Of a DNA stretch of 64,000 nucleotides, positions 29,727 through 38,338 are shown one piece after another (position 1 is the first letter of the stretch; each line of letters opens with the position of its first letter). The notes beneath the pieces are model-generated. The model made no database searches, was not told the origin of the DNA, and saw nothing but the letters and a program-made list of their open reading frames with translations. The stretch is from assembly GCA_030647775.1 (NCBI GenBank), contig JAUSJC010000005.1, forward strand, positions 1 to 64,000, given 5' to 3'. The stretch comes from Candidatus Curtissbacteria bacterium (GTDB lineage: Bacteria; Patescibacteria; Microgenomatia; Curtissbacterales; GWA2-41-24). The position numbers were made by a program, and so were the translations under genes.

Positions 29727-31079
29727 TTAAGCAGTCTCCGGAAGAACTTCTTGCTCAACCTTTACCTTCGCCCTTTGTTTTTCCACCCCGAAGAATTTAA
29801 CCCTATCTGCCCGAAATGCCAAATCAATTTCCCCGGTCGGGCCGTTTCTGTGTTTTTGGATATCTAATTTTACTTGTTCTATTTTTTCCGCATCCGGCCG
29901 CCAGAGAAACATCACCACATCGGCATCCTGCTCAATTGCGCCGGATTCGCGCAGGTCGGCAAGCTGTGGCTTTCTGCTGCCTCTTTGTTCAACCGCTCTT
30001 GACATTTGCGAACATGCCAAAACCGGAATCTTAAGTTCCCTTGCCAGATTCTTTAAGCTTTGGGAAATTTCCGAAACTTCCTGTACCCTGTTTTCCAAAT
30101 TCCTGCCGTGGATTAACTGCAAATAATCGACAATCAAAAGCGAAAGCCCGTGCTCTACCTGCAGACGCCTTGCCTTGGTTCTCATTTCCAGAATGTTGGC
30201 CGCCGGCGTGTCGTCAATAAAAAGCGGCGCGTCGGCTAAAATTCCCATCGCCTCCTGAAGCCTGTCAAAATCGTCATCGTCCAGTTTTCCGGTTTTAAGC
30301 CTCCAGGCATCGACTTCCGACTGCGCTACCAGCAGTCTGTCAACCAGTTCCTCTTTGCTCATTTCCAGCGAGAATATACCGACCGGCAAACCTTCTTTGA
30401 CTGCTACATGGGCCGCGATGTTGAGAGCCAGCGACGTTTTACCCTGGCCCGGACGCGATGCCAAAATTAATAAATTCGAATCCTGCATTCCGGCCAATTT
30501 CCCGTCTAAATCCCAAAAACCGGTTGGCACGCCGCGCAGCCCTCCGGCCTTTTTATGAAGTTCGTCTAGCCTGTCAAAACTTTCAGCCAAGGCACTCTTT
30601 AAAGGTATAAAATTTTGGCGCATCTGTTCCTGCGAAAGCGCAAAGACAGCCTGCTCCGTTTCGTCCAGAATATTCCTAACATCTCCCGTTTCGTCAAAAG
30701 CCGCCTCGGAAACCTTAGCCGCAGTTGTGATGAGCTGCCTTTTTATAAAGTGGTGCCGCACAATCTGCGCGTACTGGACGATATTGGCAGCGGTCGGGAC
30801 GCCGGAAGCCAGCTGGGCCAAATACGCCGCGCCACCGATATCTTCAAATCTACCTTTGCTCTTCAGTTCCGCCGTCAAGGTAATCAGGTCAATTGGCTCA
30901 CGCCTTTCAAACAAATTGAAAATCGCGCTGTAGATATCGGCATGTGCCTGCTTATAAAAATGTTCGGGCTTTAAAGTCTGGGCAACGGCGATAATAGCAT
31001 CGCGGTCAAGTAAGATTGCTCCGATTATGGATTTTTCGGCTTCTAAATCTTGGGGCGGCACTCGGCCGATGTTTTTCAT
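29727..31079 (-). CDS. dnaB: Replicative DNA helicase DnaB
   Basis: 450 residues. The hexameric helicase that unwinds DNA ahead of the replication fork. N-terminal DnaG-interacting domain (RVPPQDLEAEKSIIGAILLD), then a RecA-like domain with Walker A ASRPGQGKTSLALNIA, Walker B LLIVDYLQLI and the arginine region SRAVEQRGSRKPQLADLRESGAIEQDADVV. No intein is seen. The extension VEKQRAKVKVEQEVLPETA replaces the usual end. Confidence 0.97.
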   Translation of the reverse strand: MKNIGRVPPQDLEAEKSIIGAILLDRDAIIAVAQTLKPEHFYKQAHADIYSAIFNLFERREPIDLITLTAELKSKGRFEDIGGAAYLAQLASGVPTAANIVQYAQIVRHHFIKRQLITTAAKVSEAAFDETGDVRNILDETEQAVFALSQEQMRQNFIPLKSALAESFDRLDELHKKAGGLRGVPTGFWDLDGKLAGMQDSNLLILASRPGQGKTSLALNIAAHVAVKEGLPVGIFSLEMSKEELVDRLLVAQSEVDAWRLKTGKLDDDDFDRLQEAMGILADAPLFIDDTPAANILEMRTKARRLQVEHGLSLLIVDYLQLIHGRNLENRVQEVSEISQSLKNLARELKIPVLACSQMSRAVEQRGSRKPQLADLRESGAIEQDADVVMFLWRPDAEKIEQVKLDIQKHRNGPTGEIDLAFRADRVKFFGVEKQRAKVKVEQEVLPETA

Positions 31080-31080
31080 A

Positions 31081-31114
31081 GGTTTGTTAGGTCATTAGGT
31101 TATTAGGTAATTAG
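31081..31114. repeat. TTAGGTNAT tandem repeat
   Basis: About three and a half imperfect copies of TTAGGTNAT between dnaB and the upstream metallo-beta-lactamase-fold gene. Simple sequence; no role apparent. Confidence 0.6.
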
Positions 31115-31144
31115 GTTCCCAATAGCCTACTAGCCTAAAAGCCC

Positions 31145-31175
31145 AAAAACCTTGAAGTTACTTGGTAACTTCAAG
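31145..31175 (-). terminator. Intrinsic terminator overlapping the MBL-fold stop codon
   Basis: CTTGAAGTTAC / GTAACTTCAAG, eleven perfect pairs around CAA, then GTTTTT on the minus strand. The stem includes the last codons of the MBL-fold gene and its stop. It separates that gene from dnaB. Confidence 0.82.
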
Positions 31176-31820
31176 AACTACTACTTCCGTTTCTTCCGGC
31201 AGTTTTTCTTTGGAAACCGAAAGCTTTGGTTGTGCCTCGCTGTTTTCCTTACCCATTGTTGAAAGGAACGCACTAATTGGCGCCAGATCAACTTTGAGTC
31301 CGGCAATTTTGTAATGCATCGGCACAATTATTTTTGGTTCCAGTTGTGAAATAATATCCGGTGCGTCTTTGGCCTCTATTGTGTAAACGCCGCCTGTCGG
31401 GATCAGCAAAACATCACACAACGAAAGTTGCTCAACCTGCTCCTGCGTCAATTTCTTCTGCCCCAAATCCCCAAGATGCACGATATTGACCTCGTCAATC
31501 GTCACCATGTAGATAGTATTTTTACCCCGCTGGGCCCCTTCCTTATCGTCATGATACGAGGCAACACCAACAACATTAACCCCTAGCTTTTCATATTCAC
31601 CCGGACCGGAAATTACAAAAGGGGTTTTACCCTCTTCCGTGCCGCGGACGATACCGGCGTTATTGTGGTCTTCATGGGAGTGGGAAATGCAAACTATATC
31701 GGCTTCCAGCTTTGGCGCCCCAAGTCCTACAAATTCCGGGGTATAAGGGTCAAAGACCAGTGTTGTGTTTTTACCTTTTACTTTAAAACATGACTGACCG
31801 TAAAAATAAATATCAACCAT
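31158..31820 (-). CDS. UPF0173-like metallo-beta-lactamase-fold hydrolase
   Basis: 220 residues from the ATG at 31820, giving MVDIYFYGQSCFKVKG; the 112-codon upstream extension has poor composition and is rejected. Metal site HSHEDHNNAG, further ligands in VHLGDLG and PMHYKIAG. The family includes YtkL-like proteins and L-ascorbate-6-phosphate lactonase relatives, but the substrate is not known. The last codons double as the stem of an intrinsic terminator. Confidence 0.9.
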   Translation of the reverse strand: MVDIYFYGQSCFKVKGKNTTLVFDPYTPEFVGLGAPKLEADIVCISHSHEDHNNAGIVRGTEEGKTPFVISGPGEYEKLGVNVVGVASYHDDKEGAQRGKNTIYMVTIDEVNIVHLGDLGQKKLTQEQVEQLSLCDVLLIPTGGVYTIEAKDAPDIISQLEPKIIVPMHYKIAGLKVDLAPISAFLSTMGKENSEAQPKLSVSKEKLPEETEVVVLEVTK

Positions 31821-31920
31821 TGGACTTAAGATAATATCACAACCAACATGTACAGTTAAGATACCATTCCTCGTTGCAATACTTGACCCTTGATACTTGA
31901 TACGCCTAAAATGCCCTTGG

Positions 31921-32814
31921 ATGAAAACGGTAGTCCTTTTTCTCTCTTTAGTCGCCTTTGTCGCAGTTGTCTTTGGCCTTTGGCAGCTCCAGCCAAAACC
32001 AATAACCGTCCTCTCCGAAAAATCCCTAAATCCAACACCGGCCCAGACACCCCAAGACCAAACTCTTGAGCCAAAAGACGGCAGCATCGTCAAAAGTAAA
32101 ACCGTCACCTTCAAAGGCAAAATGCTCGCCGGCTCAACTATTTTTATCGTTTCCAATGATTTTCAAACAAGCGCCCAAGCCGACGCAAACGGCGCTTTCC
32201 AAAAAGACATCACCCTCACGCCCGGCTTAAACCTTATTGATGTTATCTCGATTTCAGCCGATCTTTCCAAAGACACCCGAAAATCGCTAAGTTTATATTT
32301 GGCCCAAGACGGTTCAAGCGGCGTAGTTGCCGCCGGCAGTGTTAAAACCATTTTTGATAACGTCATAACTTTAACCACCTTAAACAGCCAAGCGAATATT
32401 AAGGTTGCTCCTTCAACCAGCATCACTTTTCCAAAAGATGTGACACCAGATGCCAGCCCTTCCTCATCGGTTGCCGATATCAGGGTCGGCGACTACGCTG
32501 TTGCTCTGGGAAATACCGCAAACACCGGCACGCTCACTGCCCAAAAGCTGACGATTATCCGCGATAATAAACCCCAAAACAACGAAGAGTACATTGCCGT
32601 CAAGGTTTTGACAGCACCTAAACAAAACATTTTTACAGCCAAATCCGTTAAGGATTCAAAAATTTTGGAATTAACTGTCGACAAAAATACTCAAATTTCA
32701 GATTCCGGCAAAGATACCAAAGTTGATGCGATTACCAAAGACAAAAACGCCGTCATCATCTACCACACTGAAACGGGCAAAAAAGTTGTCGACCTAATCT
32801 ATCTACTCCCCTGA
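31921..32814 (+). CDS. Membrane-anchored protein with Ig-like domain
   Basis: 297 residues from the ATG at 31921. N-terminal anchor helix (TVVLFLSLVAFVAVVFGLW), a proline/glutamine linker, then at about 45-125 a bacterial Ig-like or glucodextranase-B-like domain (VKSKTVTFKGKMLAGSTIFI; FQKDITLTPGLNLIDV). The last 150 residues are beta-rich, with VADIRVGDYAVALG and repeated metal- or OB-like strands. Extracytoplasmic; function unknown. It converges with, and overlaps by 12 bases, the minus-strand gene 32803-33606. Confidence 0.75.
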   Translation: MKTVVLFLSLVAFVAVVFGLWQLQPKPITVLSEKSLNPTPAQTPQDQTLEPKDGSIVKSKTVTFKGKMLAGSTIFIVSNDFQTSAQADANGAFQKDITLTPGLNLIDVISISADLSKDTRKSLSLYLAQDGSSGVVAAGSVKTIFDNVITLTTLNSQANIKVAPSTSITFPKDVTPDASPSSSVADIRVGDYAVALGNTANTGTLTAQKLTIIRDNKPQNNEEYIAVKVLTAPKQNIFTAKSVKDSKILELTVDKNTQISDSGKDTKVDAITKDKNAVIIYHTETGKKVVDLIYLLP

Positions 32815-33606
32815 TTTGGGGGCAATCCGTACCAATCTCCTGCCTCGGGTTTCTAATATAAACTTCCCTGCTATCACCCGGTCAAGTTCTATCTGCGGCA
32901 TCAGATATTCATAAAATGCAGTTAAATTCCTAGTAGGATTACCGGATAAGTCCTTCATCCACCCAGCACTGAAAACTATAAAAGAAACAGCGATAATACC
33001 CTCCCCAGAGTAATTGCCTTCAATAAGGTTCTCTGGCAAAAACATTGCTCCTATAATATAGGCAGAAGATGTCATACAACGCAGCCATAGACTGCCATAA
33101 TGCTTGTTCTCTGTGAACTTCTCTTTAAATATGACTTCACCCAAAACGGTTCTTAAATAAACGTTAAGTTTTTTGGCAAACCTTAAATCGATCGGTTTTT
33201 TACTTTCTTTAGCTACTAAATCTTCCAAAATCATCTCGTCACAAACTTCAACCTTCCACCCTTGCGGCGTAGAAACAACCCTTACCGGCCTTTGCGGCTC
33301 GTCTTCTTGCGGCTTTTCACCCCAGAACAAACTTCTTTTTCTGGTAGCCGAACCGTCCGGGTTAATATCCACCGATCGCGGGTCTCTTTCTTTGGGTACA
33401 GATATCAAGACGATATTCCCCTGCAAGGCAGCCACCCGGATTATCTCCTCGACTGCCACACGATTAAGCTCCAAATTTCTATAAAAACTTCCCCCGTATA
33501 AATTAATAAATTTCTGTCCTTCGCCGGGCTCCGTCGAAAACGGCTCAAAACCGTCTGGTTCGCGCCTTGTCTCTTCGGGCAAAGGATTGCCTTGTCGTTC
33601 TGCCAT
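32803..33606 (-). CDS. Hypothetical protein with hydrophobic segments
   Basis: 267 residues from the ATG at 33606 (a GTG at 33624 is possible). The N-terminal half is soluble and charged (EDLVAKESKKPIDLRFAKK). The second half has two hydrophobic stretches (MTSSAYIIGAMFLP; GIIAVSFIVFSAGW) that may span the membrane. No family recognised. It overlaps the convergent 31921-32814 gene at the 3' ends. Confidence 0.65.
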   Translation of the reverse strand: MAERQGNPLPEETRREPDGFEPFSTEPGEGQKFINLYGGSFYRNLELNRVAVEEIIRVAALQGNIVLISVPKERDPRSVDINPDGSATRKRSLFWGEKPQEDEPQRPVRVVSTPQGWKVEVCDEMILEDLVAKESKKPIDLRFAKKLNVYLRTVLGEVIFKEKFTENKHYGSLWLRCMTSSAYIIGAMFLPENLIEGNYSGEGIIAVSFIVFSAGWMKDLSGNPTRNLTAFYEYLMPQIELDRVIAGKFILETRGRRLVRIAPKSGE

Positions 33607-33666
33607 AGGCGCAAATTTTACCACAAGTAGCCGTCATTATTCCTCTTCTGCTATCATTAAACCAAT

Positions 33667-34602
33667 ATGCAAAAGGCACCGCCGACACCAAAAGGTTTTC
33701 GTGATATTTTGCCCGAAGCCGCCAAAAAGCGCCGGGAGACAATCAATAAAATTGCCGACGTTTTGGAAAGTGAGGGCTTCTCCCCCATCGAAACTCCTAC
33801 TATTGAGTTTGCCGAAACGCTAACCGGAAAGTACGGCGAAGAAGAAAAGTTAATTTATAAATTCAAAGATCGCGGAGATCGAGATCTTGCCCTTCGTTAT
33901 GATTTGACGGTTCCCCTCGCCCGCTTCATTGCCGCAAATCAAAACCTAATCACCAAAGGCCCCTTCCGCCGCTACCAAATCGGCCAGGTTTTCCGCGGCG
34001 AAAACCCCCAGCACGGCCGCTGGCGCGAATTCACTCAATTCGATTTTGATACCGTCGGCTCCGACAATCCCGAAGAAGACGCGAAAATAATCGCCTGCGC
34101 GCAAAAATCAGTCAAAAGCCTTGGCCTGCCCAACGCGCGAGTGCTTATCAACGACCGCGCCAATTTTGCCCAAACTCCAATTGATGTTATTCGCGCAGTC
34201 GACAAGCTTCACAAAATCGGTGAAGAAGGCATCAAAGAAGAACTCAAAACCAAAAATATGGCGCTTGACGAAATCGAAGAAAGCCTTTTCAAAATAAAAA
34301 ACGCTAAACCCACCAAAAACCTTGAAGAAATTTTTTCCGTGCTAAAAAAGGACTACTCCCTAAAAGAAGGTCAGGACTTTATGTTTGATCCGACACTCGC
34401 CCGCGGGCTGGATTACTACACCGGAGCTATCTTTGAACTAAAACCGAGTAGTAACACCAAGGCACTAACAATCGGTGCCGGCGGCAGATACGATAATTTA
34501 ATCGGCATGTTTGTTTACCCCGCAAACGGCGGGGCCGGAAAACCCATCCCCGCGGTTGGCTTTTCTTTCGGCATCGATCGCCTCATCGAAGCCATCACTT
34601 AA
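33667..34602 (+). CDS. hisS: Histidyl-tRNA synthetase, catalytic core only
   Basis: 311 residues; the family is usually 410-430. All class II and HisRS landmarks are present: PKGFRDILPE, motif 2 PFRRYQIGQVFRGENPQHGRWREF, the histidine motif ARGLDYYTGAIFEL and motif 3 VGFSFGIDRLIEAI. The protein stops right after motif 3, so the C-terminal anticodon-binding domain (about 90 residues) is missing. No downstream frame supplies it, and no frameshift is evident. HisZ would lack RGLDYYTG, so HisRS is the better call. Confidence 0.92.
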   Translation: MQKAPPTPKGFRDILPEAAKKRRETINKIADVLESEGFSPIETPTIEFAETLTGKYGEEEKLIYKFKDRGDRDLALRYDLTVPLARFIAANQNLITKGPFRRYQIGQVFRGENPQHGRWREFTQFDFDTVGSDNPEEDAKIIACAQKSVKSLGLPNARVLINDRANFAQTPIDVIRAVDKLHKIGEEGIKEELKTKNMALDEIEESLFKIKNAKPTKNLEEIFSVLKKDYSLKEGQDFMFDPTLARGLDYYTGAIFELKPSSNTKALTIGAGGRYDNLIGMFVYPANGGAGKPIPAVGFSFGIDRLIEAIT

Positions 34603-34610
34603 CCTATAAT

Positions 34611-34640
34611 TTGAAATTAGTAGCGGGTTTGGGGTAAGAT
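34611..34640 (+). promoter_or_regulatory. Promoter for the region-4 sigma-like gene
   Basis: TTGAAA (34611-34616), an 18-base spacer, TAAGAT (34635-34640). The ATG follows nine bases later, so the transcript would be leaderless or nearly so. Confidence 0.5.
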
Positions 34641-34649
34641 TCTGCAAAT

Positions 34650-35087
34650 ATGAGTGAACGTAATCCGCCAGGCCAAAAATCAATTAAACCATTTTATGAT
34701 CCCAGCCCTGAAGCAATAGCCGCCGCCTTAGCGACAGAAAAACTGCTTTCTCTCGACCAACCAGTCACAGTAAATGGAGAAGCCATAGAAGAAGGTTGGG
34801 GAGCTATTATACAGGATAATACACAGAATGTTGAAGATGAAGCGATGGTCAATGCCCTAAAATCGCAAATTAGGACTACCTTATCAACTATACTTAGCCC
34901 CAGAGAGTTTGGCATAATCAGTTTAAGGTTTGGCATCGCAGACGGTAATACGCACACCCTTGAGGAAATCGGCAGAATATACAATGTTACCAGAGAAAGA
35001 ATTAGGCAAATCGAAGCAAGAGCTATGAGTAAATTACGTGCTTCAAAAGACCTTCGAGAATGGTATCGAGACTACTGTCAGTTTTAA
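34650..35087 (+). CDS. Sigma-70-like protein with region 3.2/4 only
   Basis: 145 residues. The second half is sigma region 4: LSPREFGIISLRFGIADG, HTLEEIGRIYNVTRERIRQIEARAMSKLR, which contacts the -35 box. Before it, LLSLDQPVTVNGEAIEEGWG recalls the RpoD region 3.2 linker (SLDxPVG..). Regions 1, 2 and 3.0 are absent, so it cannot melt a -10 box alone. It may be a degraded RpoD or a stand-alone -35-binding factor. It lies 32 bases before another sigma-like gene. Confidence 0.85.
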   Translation: MSERNPPGQKSIKPFYDPSPEAIAAALATEKLLSLDQPVTVNGEAIEEGWGAIIQDNTQNVEDEAMVNALKSQIRTTLSTILSPREFGIISLRFGIADGNTHTLEEIGRIYNVTRERIRQIEARAMSKLRASKDLREWYRDYCQF

Positions 35088-35119
35088 TAAATTAAGGCCT
35101 TGGCCAAAATTATGATACA

Positions 35120-36907
35120 ATGACACTTGAAACACTCCCACTAAGACAATCTGCCGCAGACGCAGAACCGAATCTTAGGCCAATAACGCCCGAAGAAGCC
35201 GAAGCAGGAATTCTAAGCGATCTATTTCAAACAATAGTAAATGCCAGAATCGCGAGGCAAGTCCTTATGTCCAGAAGACTCTCTCCTTCTTGGGCAAAAA
35301 CAGACAAGCAAAGTAGACTGCAAGCTCAACAAGCCATTGAAAGGGGTGAAGAATTTAAAGGGTGGGTAGTTCTGCCTCAACGGGTATCTAACATTTCTAT
35401 TCCGACCGCGGCATCTATAGTTGAAGCTGGCTATCAAGCATCACTCGAATTGAAAGGAAGATTAATTGAGTCAAAAGTTTCCAATCTTGCCGAACAATAT
35501 CCAGAAGGAGCAGAGGTATTTGAACGAATTTTAAAAGAAGCAGCCGATACAACTGTTACTCGATACAGACCACCAACCGGCATTTCGATCATGGATTTTT
35601 TTAATGGAATCGCCGACCAAAAAACCGGTCCGGGTTTAGCACAGCTAGAAGAAGACGCACGTCGAAAAGAGGCCGAAGCCCTAGCCCAAGCCCGCAGAAA
35701 TCAAATCAGCGAGACATTCAGCAAAAATACCGGCCTTGTACTCCATGCAGTTGAACTCCTTTCCAGCCGTATCACACAATCCGGTCTTGATTTTGAAGAC
35801 GCCGTCTCAGAGGGCAATATTGGCCTGTTGCAAGCCATAGAACGCTATAATCCGGAAGAAGGAAATTTTTCTAGCTTCGTCTTCCCTAGGATAAGAGGTG
35901 CAATTATTGATGCCATTCTCAAATACTCCCCTGTCCCTTCAAGCACACTGAGAAAAGCTACTGTTATTTATAAATTCGAAGAAGAATTCCATACCAAAAA
36001 CGGTAGGAATCCATCCGACGAAGAAATAATTGCAGGAACAGGAATTGCCCCAAAAACTCTTGCACAAACTAGAAAAATAATGGATATCAGTCAACATAGC
36101 ATCGAAGGACAAACAGAGATGTATTCTGATGATGCCTTAGATACAGATCGTGAAATAGAACTTGCCGAAAAAGACGAAACAGTACTCCCCGAAGAAAGAT
36201 TGCTAGCCCAAGAAGATCTAAATGAGCAAGCTATGAGACAACGAACCGTACGGTTCATATTAGAAGAATTACCCCCAAGAGAATCACAAATCCTGACTAT
36301 GTACCATATGGACAATATGACCACCCCACAAATTGCACCCGTGATCGAAGTTTCGGCAAGCAGACTTGTTCAAATCAAAACAAAAGCCGAAAAAAAATTT
36401 GCCGCCATCGCGAAAAGTCTTGATCTGGATTCCAACCTTCAAAGAATTATGGCCAGGCAAACTATGGCTCTTATGGATTATTTAAGGGATATTGGCCTTA
36501 GTTATGCAACGTATAGAAATTATGAACTCGGAAAAGGCATCAGGTTCAAACATGTTCCCGGCGAAAGGACAATTTTAGTAAACCCGGTACAGCAGGAAAT
36601 GATTAAAGTCAGGTTAATTAAAATAGAAGAAGGGGCAACAGAAATAAAAAGACAAAAAAGAAAGAAGCCAAATACTCGGGCAGTGCCAGAAGGACCCATC
36701 ACCCTAAGACATTTTTTAAGAGATATCGGAATAAGTTATCCCACTTTCATAAGGCATAATCTTGCAGAAGATCTAAAGTTTGCTCATGCACACGGCGCAA
36801 AAACAATTTTGATAGATTCTGATCAACAAGAAATAATTAGGACTCGCTTAGTCCAAAAAAGAATCAGGCCCAGAAAAAGAAAACCCGATCTTCTGGCCGT
36901 GCAATGA
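35120..36907 (+). CDS. FliA/WhiG-type sigma factor with long N-terminus and two C-terminal repeat domains
   Basis: 595 residues, over twice the size of FliA. Residues 1-200 are unassigned and helical. About 201-290 is region 2 (LDFEDAVSEGNIGLLQAIERYNPEEGNFSSFVFPRIRGAI). About 290-330 is region 3 (NPSDEEIIAGTGI), and about 370-430 region 4 (LPPRESQILTMYHMDNMTTPQIAPVIEVS). The C-terminus holds two similar 45-residue units, LRDIGLSYATYRNYELGKG..ILVN and LRDIGISYPTFIRHNLAED..ILID, which look like MerR/excisionase-style HTH domains. The architecture is unfamiliar to me. Its end overlaps the DMT transporter start by four bases. Confidence 0.85.
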   Translation: MTLETLPLRQSAADAEPNLRPITPEEAEAGILSDLFQTIVNARIARQVLMSRRLSPSWAKTDKQSRLQAQQAIERGEEFKGWVVLPQRVSNISIPTAASIVEAGYQASLELKGRLIESKVSNLAEQYPEGAEVFERILKEAADTTVTRYRPPTGISIMDFFNGIADQKTGPGLAQLEEDARRKEAEALAQARRNQISETFSKNTGLVLHAVELLSSRITQSGLDFEDAVSEGNIGLLQAIERYNPEEGNFSSFVFPRIRGAIIDAILKYSPVPSSTLRKATVIYKFEEEFHTKNGRNPSDEEIIAGTGIAPKTLAQTRKIMDISQHSIEGQTEMYSDDALDTDREIELAEKDETVLPEERLLAQEDLNEQAMRQRTVRFILEELPPRESQILTMYHMDNMTTPQIAPVIEVSASRLVQIKTKAEKKFAAIAKSLDLDSNLQRIMARQTMALMDYLRDIGLSYATYRNYELGKGIRFKHVPGERTILVNPVQQEMIKVRLIKIEEGATEIKRQKRKKPNTRAVPEGPITLRHFLRDIGISYPTFIRHNLAEDLKFAHAHGAKTILIDSDQQEIIRTRLVQKRIRPRKRKPDLLAVQ

Positions 36908-37806
36908 AAATAAAACCTGCCTACGTTCTTATCATCACATCAGTCCTAATTTGGGGTGCCACACCTGCAATCATGAAATTGACGCTAGCCCAAATCCCCG
37001 TCTTTTCCCTAGCCTTCTTAAGAATGGCCATCGCGTCTCTCATAATGGCGCCTTTAATTACCAAACAAATTAAATTTAAAAAAGAGGATTTTCTTATGTT
37101 TTTTCTCTCCGCCTTTTTTGGCGTGACGCTTAACTTATCATTTTTCTTCATCGGCTTAAAACTTTCTTTCGCAATCAATGCCGCACTTCTTATCGCCGCT
37201 GTTCCAATCTTCGCGCTCCTTGCAGGCCATATATATTTGAAAGAAAAATTAACCTCTAAGATTATCTTGGCCAGCGTTCTGGCCCTTGCCGGCGTAGTAA
37301 TAATCATTGGCCGCCCAACCCCCGGATCAACTCTTACCCATTTTATCGGCAATATTTTGCTTCTCTTGGCTTCCCTTGCAGTCGTTGCCCAAGAACTTGT
37401 TGCCAAAAAATTATTCAGAAAATATTCGGGCGAAACAGTCGCCTTTCATACAATGGCGATAGGCGCAGCGACGTTTGCTCCCTTGGCACTTTGGGAGTAT
37501 TTCGCCAATCCCACTTGGTTCCAGGGCGTTAATCTGGTAGGCGTTTCCGGCTTAATTTATGGAATATTGTTTGCCTCTTTAATTGCATATTGGGCATGGC
37601 TTAAAGGCCTCTCCAAATTACCGCTTGGAGAAGCTTCATTCTTCTTCTATCTAGACCCAATAACCGGAGTCGCACTCGCCGTCGTTCTTTTGGGCGAAAA
37701 ACTTACACCGACTTTAATTTTGGGCGGCATCCTAATTGCAATTGGTGTCTTCCTGGCCGAGCAAAAACGCCGAAACCACCCGCTACTCAAAGACGCGGTT
37801 AATTGA
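36904..37806 (+). CDS. EamA-type drug/metabolite transporter (DMT)
   Basis: 300 residues, ten membrane helices in two repeats of the EamA domain (ILIWGATPAIMKLTLAQIP; GLIYGILFASLIAYWAWLKG, PITGVALAVVLLGEKLT). Exporter of unknown metabolite. Start and upstream stop overlap as ATGA at 36904-36907, so it is coupled to the long sigma-like gene and may be its target operon. Confidence 0.92.
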   Translation: MKIKPAYVLIITSVLIWGATPAIMKLTLAQIPVFSLAFLRMAIASLIMAPLITKQIKFKKEDFLMFFLSAFFGVTLNLSFFFIGLKLSFAINAALLIAAVPIFALLAGHIYLKEKLTSKIILASVLALAGVVIIIGRPTPGSTLTHFIGNILLLLASLAVVAQELVAKKLFRKYSGETVAFHTMAIGAATFAPLALWEYFANPTWFQGVNLVGVSGLIYGILFASLIAYWAWLKGLSKLPLGEASFFFYLDPITGVALAVVLLGEKLTPTLILGGILIAIGVFLAEQKRRNHPLLKDAVN

Positions 37807-37821
37807 AAAAGCACCGAATTT

Positions 37822-37850
37822 TTGCTAGAATATCTTTTCATTGTTATAAA
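37822..37850 (+). promoter_or_regulatory. Promoter for rpmE
   Basis: TTGCTA (37822-37827), a 17-base spacer and TATAAA (37845-37850), then two ACAATTTAA direct repeats (37850-37875) before the ATG at 37877. Confidence 0.6.
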
Positions 37851-37876
37851 CAATTTAACAATGTGACAATTTAATA

Positions 37877-38188
37877 ATGAAACCTAACATTCATCCGCAA
37901 TATTTTGACGATGCCAAGGTTAGTTGCGCCTGCGGCAATTCTTTTGTAACCGGCGCCACCGTCCCGGAAATTCGCGTGGAGGTTTGCAATAAATGCCATC
38001 CTTTCTTCACCGGCGAGATGAAATATGTCGACACCTTAGGCCGCGTTGAAAAATTCCAGAAAAACCAGGCAAAGGCCAAAGTTATTCGCGAGCAAATTGT
38101 CAAAAAGCAGGAAGAAAGGAAGGAACGACAGCGTCCTTCTTCTCTGCGCGAAATGATCGAGCTTGCCAAAAAACAAGCCGCCTCTTAG
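37877..38188 (+). CDS. rpmE: 50S ribosomal protein bL31
   Basis: 103 residues. N-terminal MKPNIHPQYFDDAKVSCACGNSF and EVCNKCHPFFTG are the zinc-binding C+ type of bL31 (CxC ... CxxC), followed by the usual GRVEKF. A Lys/Arg/Glu-rich 35-residue extension (QEERKERQRPSSLREMIELAKKQ) goes beyond the standard 66-75 residues. Own promoter; an inverted repeat (GATCCGC-TCC-GCGGATC) follows directly. Confidence 0.94.
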   Translation: MKPNIHPQYFDDAKVSCACGNSFVTGATVPEIRVEVCNKCHPFFTGEMKYVDTLGRVEKFQKNQAKAKVIREQIVKKQEERKERQRPSSLREMIELAKKQAAS

Positions 38189-38204
38189 ATCCGCTCCGCG
38201 GATC
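38188..38204. repeat. GATCCGC-TCC-GCGGATC hairpin after rpmE
   Basis: A perfect seven-pair stem with a three-base loop starting at the last base of the rpmE stop codon. There is no T tract, so termination is uncertain. The following 130 bases are AT-rich strings of the TTTGGAATTTGTTATTTGG kind, with nothing else recognisable. Confidence 0.6.
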
Positions 38205-38338
38205 TCAATTTCCAAATACCAAGCATCAAAATCCAAATAATATTCAATATTTTAAATTTTAAAAACGTCTTGAACTTATAATTTTGTTATTATTGATTTG
38301 TTTGTAATTTGGAATTTGTTATTTGGAGTTTAATTACA

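Noticed and set aside
29655..29730. Frame ending RPAIDDLKKVKIN-stop behind the 29241 gene
   Set aside because: It looks like the end of a protein but matches no neighbour I can see, and the rest of the frame is a shadow of the 29241 gene. Left unassigned.
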